Assembly (NCBI GenBank): GCA_000349905.1
Contig: KB722750.1
Location: 19,079-83,078 of the forward strand
Direction: 5' to 3'
Length of the DNA: 64,000 nucleotides
Source of the DNA: Volvariella volvacea V23
Lineage: Eukaryota; Basidiomycota; Agaricomycetes; Agaricales; Pluteaceae
Part shown: one piece after another, positions 23,235 through 35,106 of the stretch
How positions within the stretch are numbered: position 1 is the first letter of the stretch
Layout: every line of letters begins with the position of its first letter
Position numbers and translations under genes: made by a program
The notes under the pieces: model-generated
What the model saw: only the letters and a program-made list of their open reading frames with translations
The model's database searches: none
What the model was told of the DNA's origin: nothing

Positions 23235-23662
23235 ATTGTTATTCGAGCTACTCCCACATGTAAACTTGCCTTCTTATCCCACCAAGAAATTCAATTTTTT
23301 TGTCTATCATTTTGTGGACGGTGCTTGTGTGTGAAAGCGCTCGTATGCGTCAAAGAATGGGAAGATCGACACCGCATCCAGGCATTATCAGGTCTCGCTG
23401 TTTTCGCGTGAGTGTGGTCGGAATTGAGTCGTGGAGTTCCTGTTGTTAGGGCTTACCCTCCATATGAGCAATGGCTGGGGTTTATGACCTAGGATTTTGG
23501 GAACGATTGCACACGACTAGGTAAGAAAACTCCGTGAATATAGATATATACAACATCCGAGCGTAAGGCATCCAAAAGAAAGTCCGGTTCATGGGCACTA
23601 GCCACCTAATCCTAATCAGATATGAAAGGCAACAAGGGCATATATGCGTTCCCATAACAGAG
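23235..23662. other. Short convergent intergenic region
   Basis: GH43 copy 5 and the RelA/SpoT-like gene converge here, so both 3' ends fall in these 430 bases. No separate gene was seen. Confidence 0.5.
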
Positions 23663-26387
23663 CTACGCGATTGGGGAGTTCAATATCGTCGCCCCAAGTC
23701 CCGTAAACAGCGATCTCATGATATCCTCCTTAACCGCCTGTTTCGACAACTTGCACTTCTTCTCCAGGTTCGACTTGGTATCTTCCAGCAGCATCACCTT
23801 CTTCATATCCACACCAGCCGATAACAACCCCCCGAGTAACGCCGAACCGGGCAACACATAGTCTATGTAGTTGATCTTGACCTGATCATCAACAGGCGCG
23901 TCCGAGGGTTGAGCGGGAGCAGACACAGGCACAGGTTCCACCTGCGTCGACTCCTCACTCTCTTCCTGAACAGCATCCGGCACTATCTCCGTGCTCGTCG
24001 ATCCTATGCTCGCCTCACTCAAGCTCTTCATCCGGGACAACGAGCGCGCCACGGTTATAGACCGCACCAACGCCCCCCTCCCTCTCCGTCTCGCCGCGCT
24101 ATCCGGCGACGGCCGCACAATCGACGGAGTCCGCGAGAGCACAGTTGCTTCCTTGACCTCCGGCTGGGCTGGTATAATCCTCTCGGGGTCAACGTCCCCA
24201 ACTGGTATCACAATCCGCCCACCGGGCTCCTGACTCGTCGAAGTCAACAGCTGCCGACACGTCTCCCTCGCCTGCTCGTCCACCAGCCCGCCCAGCCGTG
24301 CCTGCGCATTCGTTTTCGACCGACCGCGGCCATAGGTGGCTTGTATTGCAATCGGCACGTCCCCAAGCCTCTTGTAGCTCTTCAACTCCTCGGAAATCGA
24401 GTCCAGTCGCATGAACGTCCGAATCGCCGAATGCAGCGCAGTCGGATTCCGGGACTTGACGATATCGTTGTACAGCAACAGACTCTTCATATTCTCATCC
24501 TCCTCCTCGTCGCTTTCCTTGTCCTCATCCTTCTCCGGCCGGCTAATGTCGTCGATAAGGAGATGAAACAGTGCCTCCCGCGCATACACGACCGGCACGT
24601 TCCTCTTCACCCTTGCCTGATCCTGACACCTCTTGATCCCATCCACAATCGCGGGCTTCATCAGCCTAATATACGTCCTAATCGGCCCCTGCCGATCCGG
24701 GGAGGTCAGATGCCACAGCAAATACTCAGAAAGCACAGCCGGGTCCGCAGGATCGGCCTCGTACGCCGTCTGCAGCAGCTCCCCGCGGCGCTCGTCCGCG
24801 TCGTGTCCATCCGCGTCGTACGTCTCCGCCAGCGCGAGCAGGATGTACGTGTTCGTCGGCGCGAGCTCGTTCGCCCGGATGAGGCACTCCTGACCTCTCG
24901 AAAAGTCCTCGGACTCGGGCTGGCCCCACTGCTGTCGGATCAGGGCGACCCCGAGCTCTGCCAGGACCGCCGGGTCGTCGTCCTTGTGCGGCAGGTCGTC
25001 GAGGACCTCGATCGCGATCTGGTGCTCCGCGAGGCCGTTGGCGAGTCTGGCGGCCTGGAAGGCTACGTGGGTGTTGTGGGACTCCTTGAGGTGGAGGTTG
25101 TAGTAGAGGTGGAGGAGCCGGACGGATTCTTCGTCGGTGAGGTATGCGCCGTACGTGTTGGCGTATTCCTGCATGCCGCGCTGGATGCGGGAGAAGGCAT
25201 GGTCGGCCTGCTCGAGCGAGGCGGAGACGGAGGAGAATTCGTGTATCCATTCTTGAGGGACGGGGAAGGAGGCTTTGTAGGCGATGTCGTGCGATAGCTC
25301 TGACCACGCATGGGATAGGATCGTGCGGACCTGGAGGGGGACAACGTGAGGATCACCATCAATCCTCCCAAGAGAGAATATGCGTACCTGAATCTCCGCG
25401 CGCGGATTAGGAAGAGTCGCTAGAATCTCCACATCCTCCTCCTTCATGATCCCGGGCAGCTTCTCCGCAATCTTGCGGGCATCAAAGAGGATGATGTAAT
25501 GCACAGAGCGATATCCAAACTCGTTGGACTTGAGATCCCTTCTGTCGCTCCTCGGGTCGTTGTGGTCGCTCGTCTCCCAATCGACCGTGAAGAAGCGCTC
25601 GATCATGTTGCAGGCGGCGTCCACGACGCTGGATGAGTATGTGATGATCCGCCCACCGCATAGGTCTGTCACCTCCGTGAGGGGGTCGAGGTAGCTCTTC
25701 CCCTTGCGACCGATCTTTTCAGCAAAGCTGTCGATCGCTTTGGGACGCGAGCTAGCGATGACGCTGGGGGTGAAGGCGTAGCCCTGTGTGAGGTGTCGTA
25801 GGATGAATTCTAGGGATTGCGCGAGTAGGGAGTATTGGTGCCTTCGGGCTCTGAGTGACTCTACTTGTCTGTGACGATGGGCAGAGAGGCTACAAACCTT
25901 GAGGGGAATTCAGCGTGAGTGCACAAGTCAATGAATTGATGCAACCTACCTCGATATCGGCAGCCACCTTCCCAAGCTGTTCCAGCCTCTCAGCGTCGTC
26001 TCCAATGATAGAACGTATTTTCTCGTCGTGAGGATCCAGTATGATCGAATCGAACGCGTAGTAGTAGCCATCGTCTTTGTATGTGTTTAATTGAAAACCA
26101 GGATCGCGCAAGACATCGCGAACGATGATGAAGTCTTGATCGATCAGCTGCGATCTAAGAGATTCCCCAAGACTGTGAACGACCTTCTCCGCGTCGTCAA
26201 GCCCGTCGACGATGACGCGTACACCACACAAATTTGTCTCTAAAGGCCCTTGTGGAAGTTCCTCTGCGTAACCCAGGATGCGCTTCGGCCAATGATAACT
26301 CTTGGCATTCTCCGGAATCAATGAAGTCAGGACTTTTTGCAAGGCGATTGCAAGGAATTCATAGTCATCGAACGATGGTGATGACAT
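23663..26387 (-). CDS. RelA/SpoT-domain protein with an extra degenerate RelA/SpoT domain
   Basis: Three exons (26387-25950, 25897-25388, 25330-23663) join in frame, both introns in phase 0, to about 871 residues. Residues about 165-340 form a RelA/SpoT synthetase-type domain: RPKAIDSFAEKI (197-208), TDLCGGR with Asp224, GYRSVHYIIL with His279, and AEIQVRT with Glu314, the positions that bind and transfer pyrophosphate in (p)ppGpp synthetases. Residues 1-146 look like a second, degenerate copy: TNLCGVR has Asn52 for Asp224, YYYAFDSIIL has Asp113 for His279, and ADIEV replaces AEIQV. The first intron falls after IE and the second after IQ, the same point in each repeat. Residues about 380-520 look like TPR-type helical repeats, followed by a low-complexity Ser/Glu region and a hydrophobic tail. 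A large antisense frame (23909-25297) is a shadow. Fungal RelA/SpoT proteins exist, but their role is little known. It is transcribed toward GH43 copy 5. Confidence 0.85.
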
Positions 26388-27307
26388 GGTGGAAGTGTGT
26401 TGGTGCAGTTGACTCGTCTGCTGCGGGTTGGATTTATGCGAGGTCAGGGTGACACAGCTGGGAGCGAATATGGATGAGCATGCTGTACGAAGCCCGAGGT
26501 TGGAATCAAGTCAGCGCGGGGCTTAGCCTTGCTATCGATATCGATGGTCCAATTGGCGCGATTTGGTGCCGCCGAAGAGGTGCTGGGCGCACACGCTGGG
26601 CCCCAGACAGCATGAAAAAGCCAAGCTGCTCATCGTGTGCGGTGTCCAGATGGCAAATGTCGTACGCCGTCAACTGGGCGACGTCCGCGTTGGGTTCGGC
26701 TTACGGCACAATGTTGCTTCACCGGGCCGGCATTAACCGACACCGTCCAGCCCAGTTCCGCAGCGACCGGCGTATTCTTCTGGATCTCAATCCTTCAGAA
26801 AGTTGTGCTCATTCTCTTCTTCCTCTCTCCGGTGGCTCTGCTTAGACCTTCGTATCTAAGGCATCAGTGTCGTCACTTTCTCGAGCTTAAGACTGTCTTG
26901 CAACTACAAAGCCCACAGATGGTAAATTACTGCAATTGCACTGCAAGCTCGCATCAATCTATTACATTACATGAAGTAGAAAAAATACAATCCAACTCAT
27001 TTGAAACATACAGGACACGCTTTAAAAGGCCATGACAAAGAAGTAACAGAACGGCCAAGAACCAAGACAATTCAAGGATCAGGTGGTTGGCCTTATTTTC
27101 AATCGGATGCCCGAGTCAGCGACTACGATCGAGCAGTCAGAGCGGGAAGCAGAGTCCGATCTATATCAACAATACAAGATATCCTCAGTATCGCCGTCCA
27201 TGGTGGTAGCTATCCTGACGATAAGGAGAACTGTAATCGCCGTAGTCCCTAATACGATGGTCAGTACCCCAATTCTTATCCTTAACCAACCGAATACCTA
27301 CTTGTAT

Positions 27308-27826
27308 CTAGTACCACTGAGGTTGGTAACCAGGTTGGTAATACCATAGAGGACAGTACTGAATCGGCGTATAATACGCGCCTACCGCGTATCCCCCAAA
27401 TGAATTAGTGGGAGGCAACCACCCTGCCTGGACTGGATGTGAGGGAGGGGTCATGGGATTCTCGACGTTGAGATCGACATTGAACATGAATAGGCCCATG
27501 ATAGTGTTCAAGATGATGGGGATGATCATATCTCTCTTTCGTTCGCGAAGAGGTAGTTGTCCGCGTCGTGCCCATTCCTGTTCAAGAAGCTCAAGCTTCT
27601 GCCGCTCGACCGAGAGGCTCCGTAGGGACCAAGCACTGCTGATAAGGCTAGCGCCTCCGCTGAAGCTCGTGCTGATGATACTGGACCCAACGGCAACACC
27701 AGAGCCCACAACGGCCCTGCGTTTGGAGTATATTTTGTGGGCGAGATGGTAGTAATTGTAATTTCGGAGGATCTTGTCCTGGTACGCGTACTTGTCAAAT
27801 TCGAATATTTCTCTGGGTTTCATCAT
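27308..27826 (-). CDS. Small glycine-rich membrane protein, copy 1 (frameshifted end)
   Basis: The frame encodes 172 residues starting MMKPREIFEFDKYAYQDK. The family (also at 32998-33627 and 35975-36579) has a charged, Tyr-rich N-terminus, a KRRAV block, a Gly/Ser-rich hydrophobic stretch (about 40-70), a conserved RSVERQKLELLEQEW segment and a second hydrophobic helix (IIPIILNTIMGLFMF). Compared with copies 2 and 3, one extra base lies near 27350, so the end reads YYQPGYQPQWY and stops at 27308 instead of running to the splice site. The sister-type second exon is still visible nearby (about 27191-27250, minus: DYGDYSSPYRQDS). It is either a truncated protein or an early pseudogene. AATAAAAG at 27884-27891 is a likely TATA box. 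The function is unknown. Confidence 0.6.
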   Translation of the reverse strand: MMKPREIFEFDKYAYQDKILRNYNYYHLAHKIYSKRRAVVGSGVAVGSSIISTSFSGGASLISSAWSLRSLSVERQKLELLEQEWARRGQLPLRERKRDMIIPIILNTIMGLFMFNVDLNVENPMTPPSHPVQAGWLPPTNSFGGYAVGAYYTPIQYCPLWYYQPGYQPQWY

Positions 27827-28379
27827 GGTGGCGATCGACGTAGTGGGATGGATTGGGTTGAGGCTGTGAGCCCATTTTAGGGCCTTTTATTGGACTGCTG
27901 CTGGCTACAGATCCTATCTTTGTCTGGAGCAGCGCCAACACTTTGCACCTCGAGGCATGAAGGCGCCCAAGCACCTGCGTCCGTTCCGAAAAGGTACACT
28001 CCTAAGAGGTTAGATACCTTCATTCCCGCAAGTCACAAGGAGCAAGGTAAATGTATTTACTCTGCGCCATTGCACAATTGTCACGAGGAGAGGGCACGCA
28101 CTCATATTCCACGAGGACACACGATCATTAACACCGCCCCCTTCTTAGTCCCGTTAATCTAGTCAAGCAAGTCTTCCAGAAGGTACGTAATATGTGTCTC
28201 ACCTATATATATCCTTGGTCCTCCGCTTGCTCATTCATGCTTGTAGGATTCACCACATAGCACTAGTACGGTCTTTTGCTATGCATGAGGCAGACCCAGC
28301 CATATTGTGGTTTAACCATTCCAGTCATCTCTTGGCTTGGCAGGTTTCTCTACACGCCTTATGAGGTAGGCAAGGCAGC

Positions 28380-29530
28380 TGCTATTGTCAAATGCTGATG
28401 GTACCCCTCTGGATCGAGCACACAACATGTACAAAAGTGCTGTCATTCATTACTCCAAGATCATTCAATGAGATTACTCCTGGAGCACAAACACAGCGAG
28501 GGCATATAGAATCAAGGCGCTATCCAAACGCCACTATGCCCCGCCCGATCACCAGCGAGTCGCAAATGCCACGAATGTCACCACAGCAAGTACTACCGCA
28601 TTTGGATTCTGTCCTGTCGAAGCAGTCACCCCAAATTTATCAATGCCACGAACAACAAGTGCATCAGGCCCCAATGCTTGAATCTCGACCGGCTGCCTGC
28701 TGCTGGCACGACACTCGGGAGGTTGCGTCTTTTCGACGAAACCCACGAACGACTGAGGAGATCGCCACTAGATTTGCATAATATTTTCGGACCGTCTCAA
28801 GACGCCGATCCCGAAAGTTGGGGTAGGGGAGCGAGAGTAATTGCAAATCTTGTGACTCGACAATGATTGCGAAACCGTGGAGTGTAAGACATACAGAAGC
28901 ACACCCAAAACTTTTGTTCCTTCATATGCACGCACAGCTATCTTTCTTTCACTCCGATCCAGAACGAATACGTTATTCCCACTGACGCCCAGGGTTATCA
29001 TTTACTCCGGAGAACAAGGCAAGTGCACTGTATTCCGCAAAGACCACCATCACACATGAAAAATTAAACGCCCAAGGTGTCACCAAATACGTAAATGGAG
29101 CTCGAGCGGCTGATATCGTCAATTGAGTAGAGTGCCACGCTGACTATCTAATGCAGAAAGACGGCCTTCGAGGGTACAACACGATCACGATTTTGTTCCA
29201 CGGCCTTCACAATCACGATTTGCAAGGTGCGCACTCTCAGGAGCATTTCAGTATGTCATGTCGAGCATGCGCTGACGTAGAATCTCGATTCGGTAGACCA
29301 AAAAATTTTCTCCTCTCAAAAGGGCACGCCCAATAGAGAAAATGCGGATTAGCTGAAGAAATACAGTCAAGAATTAATTTTCGGTTCGTGCCAGGAATGG
29401 CACCGTTCCTTGAACCCATCACATTCTCTGGACTCATCACCCACGCTCCACATCTGTGTGCTGTTGAGTACCCGCAACAAATACAGATTTCCAAAGGTAA
29501 GGGCTCAAATTCTACAATCAGTCTCCACAA
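28380..29530 (-). pseudogene. Relic of an unknown gene, first of three
   Basis: The sequence aligns by eye with 30120-31120 and 34250-34870. The best-kept stretches on the minus strand are GPDALVVRGIDKFGV (about 28650) and YSIDDISRSSS (about 29110). Stops and frameshifts interrupt every frame. No family was recognised; it sits beside copy 1 of the small membrane gene in the same order as in the other units. Confidence 0.45.
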
Positions 29531-30119
29531 CCCATATTCAATCAGAATTGAATCAACGCCAAGCGATGAACCCCCCTTTGAATCGCGACCACTGCAGGAG
29601 TCAGAATCTTGGTGAGTAGCCAGCGCAGTTCCGCATCCTTCTCGATCCTTCAGAAAGCTGTGCTCATTCTCTTCGTCCTCTCTTAGTGACCTGCTTAGAT
29701 CTCTGGATCAAGGCACCAGTGTCTCACTTTACAACTACCCAGCCTACAGATAGTGGATGATGCTGCAAACTCGCTTCGGGAATATATTACATTGCCTGAC
29801 ACGATAAGTCCCATTCCAGCGCGCTCGCAAAATACAGGATATGCTATACAAGGCCATAACAACGACGTGACAAGGTGGCTAAACACTAAGAAAATCCCTG
29901 CGCTATTTTCTGTCAATTAATTCAGCAAGAGTGACTATGATCGAGTAATCAGAACGGGAAGCAGATATAGACCAGCTCGGAGCTAATACTGTCGTTTAAT
30001 AATGGGGGCTTCGGCGGTGGTGATGAGGACCAAAATCGTCGGAATCCCTATACGGTAGTCAGTACTCCAATCGCCCTACTATTAATCGAATACTTACTTA
30101 TAATTAAACCCAGTGAGGC

Positions 30120-31120
30120 ATATGTAAGCACACATCAGGTCATCGATCACTCAAGACCATTCATTACAACACCTTCTGAAGAACAAACAAAGAGTTTGCA
30201 AGGATAGAGTCACAATACCGCGCAGCAAAGGCACGTAGGACCAAGGCATTATTCAAACTCCACCACGCCCCACTGTGTTTCGCAATTACTAAAGAGTCGA
30301 AAATGCCATAAAGGTCACCAGAGCAAATACTACGATATTAAACTCCGTCTTGTCAAAGTATCGACGCCAAATTCAATACCACGAAGGCCGTGTGCTTCAG
30401 GCCTCAATTTTGGGATTCCACAACAGGTTTTCTGCGACACGATAGTGATTGCGAAACCATGGCGGGGCTTAATCCACCCAGAGGCAACCTCAAAACATTT
30501 TTTACCTACACGTACCTCTACGTCCTCCTTGCTCCGATACAGTACGGATGCGCCATTGCGACTGGTACCCAGGGTCGTTATCTGGGAACAAGGCAGGTAT
30601 GCTGTATTCCGCGAGGAGCAGAACCATACATAGAAGACTAAGCGCCTAAAGAATCATTAGATACGTAAGTGGAACACGAGCTATTTATGTCGTCAATAGA
30701 GTAGTCTATCGCGCTGACTATAACATGTAGAAAGATGGCCTTCAAGTGCACAGCACGATCATAATCTAATTTCACTTTACGAGAGTCCCCATCACAGCTT
30801 GCAAGGTACTCAGTCTCGGTAGTATTGTTGCATGCCATATCATGCGCGCGCTGACGTAGAACCTTGAATGATGTAGGCGAGGAAATTTTACTTCCGCAAG
30901 AGCACGTTCATCAGAGAAAACACGGGTTCGCGGGAGAAACACGGTCAAGGGTGTTAATTTCAATGCATACCAGGTGCCAGGAATAACACCATTCCCTAAT
31001 CCTATCATACTTTCTGGCCTCGTCGCCCACATTTCACGTCTGCTAAGCTGTTGAGTACTCCTCCGCCCCATCCCCCCTCTCTCCCCCCCAAAAAAATGGA
31101 GAGCTTCCAAGGTAAGATAC
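30120..31120 (-). pseudogene. Relic of an unknown gene, second of three
   Basis: Homologous to 28380-29530. On the minus strand one frame reads ATRPESMIGLGNGVIPGTW (about 31030) and another AIDYSIDDINSSCSTYV (about 30680), matching the other relics in different frames, so the copy is frameshifted. The function is unknown. Confidence 0.45.
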
Positions 31121-31810
31121 AAATACTAGGATCGGTTGGTGTATCCCATACTCGATCCAATCTGCGTTCACCTGCAGTGATGAATTCTTTTGATCAAGCG
31201 CGCTATGGAGGAGGAATCTTAGCAAGTCGAGATCTGATCTCATACATCTAGAGGAATCCCAGCAGGGAGAGCAGACTAACTTGACTAGTCCTGCGTCAAC
31301 AGTGCTCCTCAAACGGCCACGTTTGCAATAAAAGTTGTGAACTCGTCTGCTGCCTCACCTATGCACGCCCGACCTCCTCTAAACTCATGCTCTATGCGCA
31401 TGCGGAATTGGAGGTACCTAGCACGCTGCCTAGGGGAAGGAGATCATATGGAATTTCGTAGCTTGGCAATTACGATGGACAAGTGGGTGTAACAACCAAA
31501 TTTAGTCTCATTCAATCACAGACATAACCTCGATTGGTCATCTACGTTGTGCTTGCAGCTTCCTACCCATCTTAAATTATACCCTTTCCCTGTTCCCAAC
31601 AATCTTTTAGTTATTTTATTCTTTTAAAATTCCCTCTCAGAGGCAAGTGAAGTCGCCCAGGCCAAAGTGTATGCCTCGCTAATGGACACAAGATTTCTAT
31701 AATTACTTGGCTGCAGGACACATAATACCAGCTAACCTCTTGCTTACGTTTCATACATTGGTTCCCACGAGATTTGTGTTGCATAGTTAAAGGGTAGAGA
31801 GATTCGTTGC

Positions 31811-31980
31811 GCTCGAGATACTAAGGTCGAAACTGAACGCGAATGCATCAATGGCGGTAGTCAAGAGGATAGGAATGACTGCATCGTTTGATTGGATTTG
31901 GAGACGTTTTTGACGACGCTGAACCTACCCATCCTTGAGGGGCTCGAGCTTCTGCCTCTCAACAGAGATTTTGTGTGGTG
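31811..31980 (-). pseudogene. Fragment of the small membrane protein family
   Basis: Minus-strand translation gives HKISVERQKLEPL, then after a stop VIPILLTTAIDAFAFSFD. These match RSVEKQKLELL and VIPIILTTAVGLFAFSVD of the 36 kb copy. Only this internal piece survives. Confidence 0.65.
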
Positions 31981-32997
31981 GTGCGCTTCACTGGCCCGGG
32001 CCGGCATCAGCCGACACCAACTTTCTCCCACCGGGTTCACCCAACTTTTCTTGGCCGAAATGCGCAGTTCCGCAGCCGCCAGTGGCACTCACGGTGCGCA
32101 GCACAAATTGCAGTGCTTAATGCAACTATAAGGCTATATATTTCTTCATGTTTCTGAATGGCATCTATTCTCCTTGCCTGCTGTCTGCGATTACTTGGAT
32201 TTCCTTAGATTGGCGTCGCAACACGGTTCAACCGCATTATCCATTTTCTTGAGGAGACCAGGCACTTTGTCACGCCCCTAGACTATCCTTGCTGCAATAT
32301 TGGGAGGTATGATACTACAGTTATACTACATGCTCCCGCTGAAGATGAATTAATCCCCATTTTGGATGACCTAGTTGAGGTGTATGTGCAAGGTGAATTT
32401 ACACCCTCTCCGCTTCATGAACTGTCCAGTATCCAAACTCGGTATACATAAACACCCCTGGTTGTGGTCCTCTAGTTCCGCCCAATTTTCATGTCTCCAT
32501 CGGTTGAAGTCAATTTTCGCTCCTTAGTCATGCAACTCAAGCGGTTAGGATATCGTTACGCTTCCGTGTCTCACTTCTAATGAAGATACTAATATGCCAT
32601 CCAATAGTCAAATAGTTTCTCCTGCACCAATCCTTCGAGAATATCCGGCATCCAAGCTTGGGCCAAGTATGATCTACACTGAGACCACTCAGGTAGGCTT
32701 ATTGATGTACTCGTCCAGGGTCGAAATGCGCTGACGTTTATTCCTTTATCCAATCGTCTAAGATGGAGGGGTCCACAAAGTGCGGAAAGTCTTATTCCAA
32801 CACACGCGGAACATACAGGATGTACTACACAAGACCATGATAAACGAAGTGACAAGATGGTTAAATGTCAAGACAATTCAAACATACATATATAAATGGT
32901 TAATACCGTTTTTATCAAATACCAGGACAAGAGAGATGTGATTGTGTAGTCACGAGAAGAAGATATGAGTCGGTCTAATCAGCAATATGCGTCACTC

Positions 32998-33627
32998 TCA
33001 ATACCGCGATCCACGGCGGCGGCCGTGGTGAGAACCGTGATCATCGTAGTCCCTAAAATGACAGTCAGTGCCTCCATTTACTTATCACGAATTGAATACT
33101 TACTTGTACTTGGAGCCACTCCGATTGGTAACTTTATTGGCAATACCATGGGCTCCCTTCTCAACTGCCGTATAATACGCCCCCACCATAAATCCCTCTA
33201 CTGCACTCATGGGAGTCAACCACCCTGCGTGGACAAGCTCGGGAGGAGGATTCATGGCGTTCTCGATCCCAAGGTTCACGCTGAACATGAACATTCCAGC
33301 GGCGGTGGTCAAGACAATGGGGATGATCATATCCCTAAGCCGTTCGGGGAGGTGTGGTTGGCCACGTCGTTCCCACTCGCGTTCAAGGAGTTTGAGCTTC
33401 TGCTTCTCGACTGAGCGGTTTCGTAAGGAAAAGGCACCACCAAATAGGGAAGCACCTCCGGTGACGCCCAAGCTGAGAACGCTGGCTCCAGTGGCAACGG
33501 TAGAGCCTGTGATGGCGCGACGCTTGGTATATATGTTGTGGGCGAGTTTGTAGTAGGAGTAATCTGGGGCGGAAATCTTCTCCTGGTAATCGTACTTGTC
33601 GAAGTCGAGGATTTCGCTAAATTTCAT
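32998..33627 (-). CDS. Small glycine-rich membrane protein, copy 2
   Basis: Two exons (33627-33104 and 33052-32998) encode about 192 residues. The ATG at 33627 (MKFSEILDFDKYDYQEK) matches copies 1 and 3; the longer upstream frame is not conserved. Features are KRRAITGS (about 36-43), a Gly-rich hydrophobic stretch (TGASVLSLGVTGGASLFGG), RSVEKQKLKLLEREW, a hydrophobic helix (IIPIVLTTAAGMFMFSV), a conserved AMNPPPE turn and VGAYYTAVEKG. The second exon, too short to show as a frame, ends in a His/Gly/Arg-rich tail (GSHHGRRRGSRY). TATAAAAG at 33681-33688 lies 54 bases before the ATG. Two membrane-associated segments are likely. The function is unknown; the Gly-rich segment next to a basic block recalls membrane-inserting peptides, but that is speculation. 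Confidence 0.7.
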
Positions 33628-33680
33628 GATGGTCTGGAAAGTGGGGTGTGTTCGACTGAGGTATGTGGCCCAATCTCGAG

Positions 33681-33688
33681 CTTTTATA
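33681..33688 (-). promoter_or_regulatory. TATA box of small membrane gene copy 2
   Basis: TATAAAAG on the minus strand lies 54 bases upstream of the ATG at 33627. Confidence 0.55.
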
Positions 33689-34249
33689 CTGACTACTAAT
33701 TCAGTAGTAGCACTGAGTACCCTTGGGCATGAAAGCGCCCAGGTACTTGTGGCTGTGAGAATGCATAGCGCAACACCGGTGCCTGTAAGTGGTAGGGCCC
33801 AACCAGCTGAAGACCTCCCTGATGCGACGAAGACACTGATTCTTCCAAATTTAGATGATTTGGGTCTTCCAGCAATCATTGATGTTTCATGCTCATAAGC
33901 ATTGCATCCCCGCGCACCTTATCAGCTGTATTTCTCCTCAAAGGGACACTCGGGTCTTCCCTTTCGCCGTACATGAGGCAAGACCAATCATCATGATGAT
34001 TGATCGCGCATCCTGGATGCGATGCACGTGGGATCGCCGTTGAGTGATAATACACTCATTAGCGCTGAAAACGCCACCATAATTTAATTAGAGTCCTATT
34101 TTGTGCTCAGGGCTGATTAAATAAACAGGGATTCAAGGGCTTTCGGCATTGCCTTGGTTAACAATTCAGTCTACTTCTTGGCTCGATAGGACCCTCGACA
34201 CACCTACGAGATGGGTAAAGCCAGTTGCTACCGGCCCACGGCCGATAGC

Positions 34250-34870
34250 ATCCTTTCTTCGCGACAAGCGCAAGCGTAATCGCATATAAAAGTGCTGTCG
34301 TTCGTCACCACAATGCCATTCAGTACGATTACCTCCGGGGAACAAAAGGAGTGCCTACTTCCAAGCAAAGGGAAGGACTACAAGGCTGCACAGCGAAAGG
34401 GCATAGGATCAAGGCACTATTCAAAAGTTGCACTCAGGAGCACCCTCGAAACATTTTTTTCACCTACACGCATCGCTATGTCTTCCTAATTCTGGTTCCA
34501 ATATGAATACGCTATCACCACTGACACCAAGGGCTATCATTCACTCGGGAGAACAGGATGTGTGCGCTGCAGCATCTGGCAAGAAATACTGCTATACATG
34601 GTAGATTAAAAGCCCAAAGCGTCACCAAATACGTAGGCGGGACCTATGCTGTTTATCTTGTTGATGGAATGGAGTATCACGCGACATACATCGTGCAAAA
34701 AGACAGCCCTCAAGAACCACAATTCAGTTCAGTCATACGGGCGCACAATTGCAATTACCAACCATATCGCAACATGTTCAACATGCATTGACACAAAACA
34801 AAAACGCACTGGAGGACTTCTTGAATTGATGGGCAAGAATTTTTTTCTCTGGTCCTCTGCACGAGCGAGT
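34250..34870 (-). pseudogene. Relic of an unknown gene, third of three
   Basis: This is the most degraded relic. It shares the AAAAGTGCTGTC segment (34286) with 28434, the GCGTCACCAAATACGTA-type segment (34619) with 29078, and the flanking order. All frames are broken. Confidence 0.4.
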
Positions 34871-35106
34871 TAGAGGCTGTTAGGGGAAGAAGGACAAAAG
34901 GACAACGAGCCCAACCCCCGAGCATGCCAGAAATGTCGTCGTTTCTCGGACGGCTACATAAGACTCGTTCCTTCTGTTCTGCTACGAGCATTCTGTGGTA
35001 CACCTCAGAGACAAGTGATGAATAAAAGTCGCTATAGCCGGGAGCACAGACCTTACGATCATCCTACAATTACATTCCATCAAACTCGTTCACCTGCCGT
35101 GTCAAC

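Larger units (their letters stand above)
26728..29610. repeat. Tandem segment, unit A of the membrane-protein array
   Basis: This segment carries the small membrane gene (27308-27826) and a decayed second gene. Its left flank (26728-27320) recurs at about 29610-30110 and, more weakly, at 31990-33110. Examples are the motif near 26990-27075 with matches at 29825-29890 and 32800-32890, and the CGGGCCGGCAT motif at 26724 that recurs at 31997. Confidence 0.55.
29610..31990. repeat. Tandem segment, unit B of the membrane-protein array
   Basis: The left part (29619-30110) matches unit A 26758-27320, including the remnant of the small membrane gene's last exon. The main body of that gene is missing here and the sequence passes straight into the second relic. 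A separate fragment of the family lies at 31811-31980. Confidence 0.5.
31990..35100. repeat. Tandem segment, unit C of the membrane-protein array
   Basis: This unit repeats the A/B order: left flank (31997-32890), small membrane gene (32998-33627), then the unknown-gene relic (34250-34870). It is the unit with an intact small membrane gene. Confidence 0.5.

Noticed and set aside
23909..25297. 462-codon plus-strand frame opposite the RelA/SpoT-like gene
   Set aside because: Arg/Leu/Pro-rich antisense shadow; the minus strand has clear motifs and spliced continuity.
25950..26387. Separate gene upstream of the RelA/SpoT gene
   Set aside because: A 52-base intron (25898-25949) joins the frames in phase 0 and the repeat logic of the two domains requires one gene.
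33628..33879. N-terminal extension of 84 residues on small membrane copy 2
   Set aside because: Not shared by copies 1 and 3, and the TATA box at 33681-33688 lies inside it.
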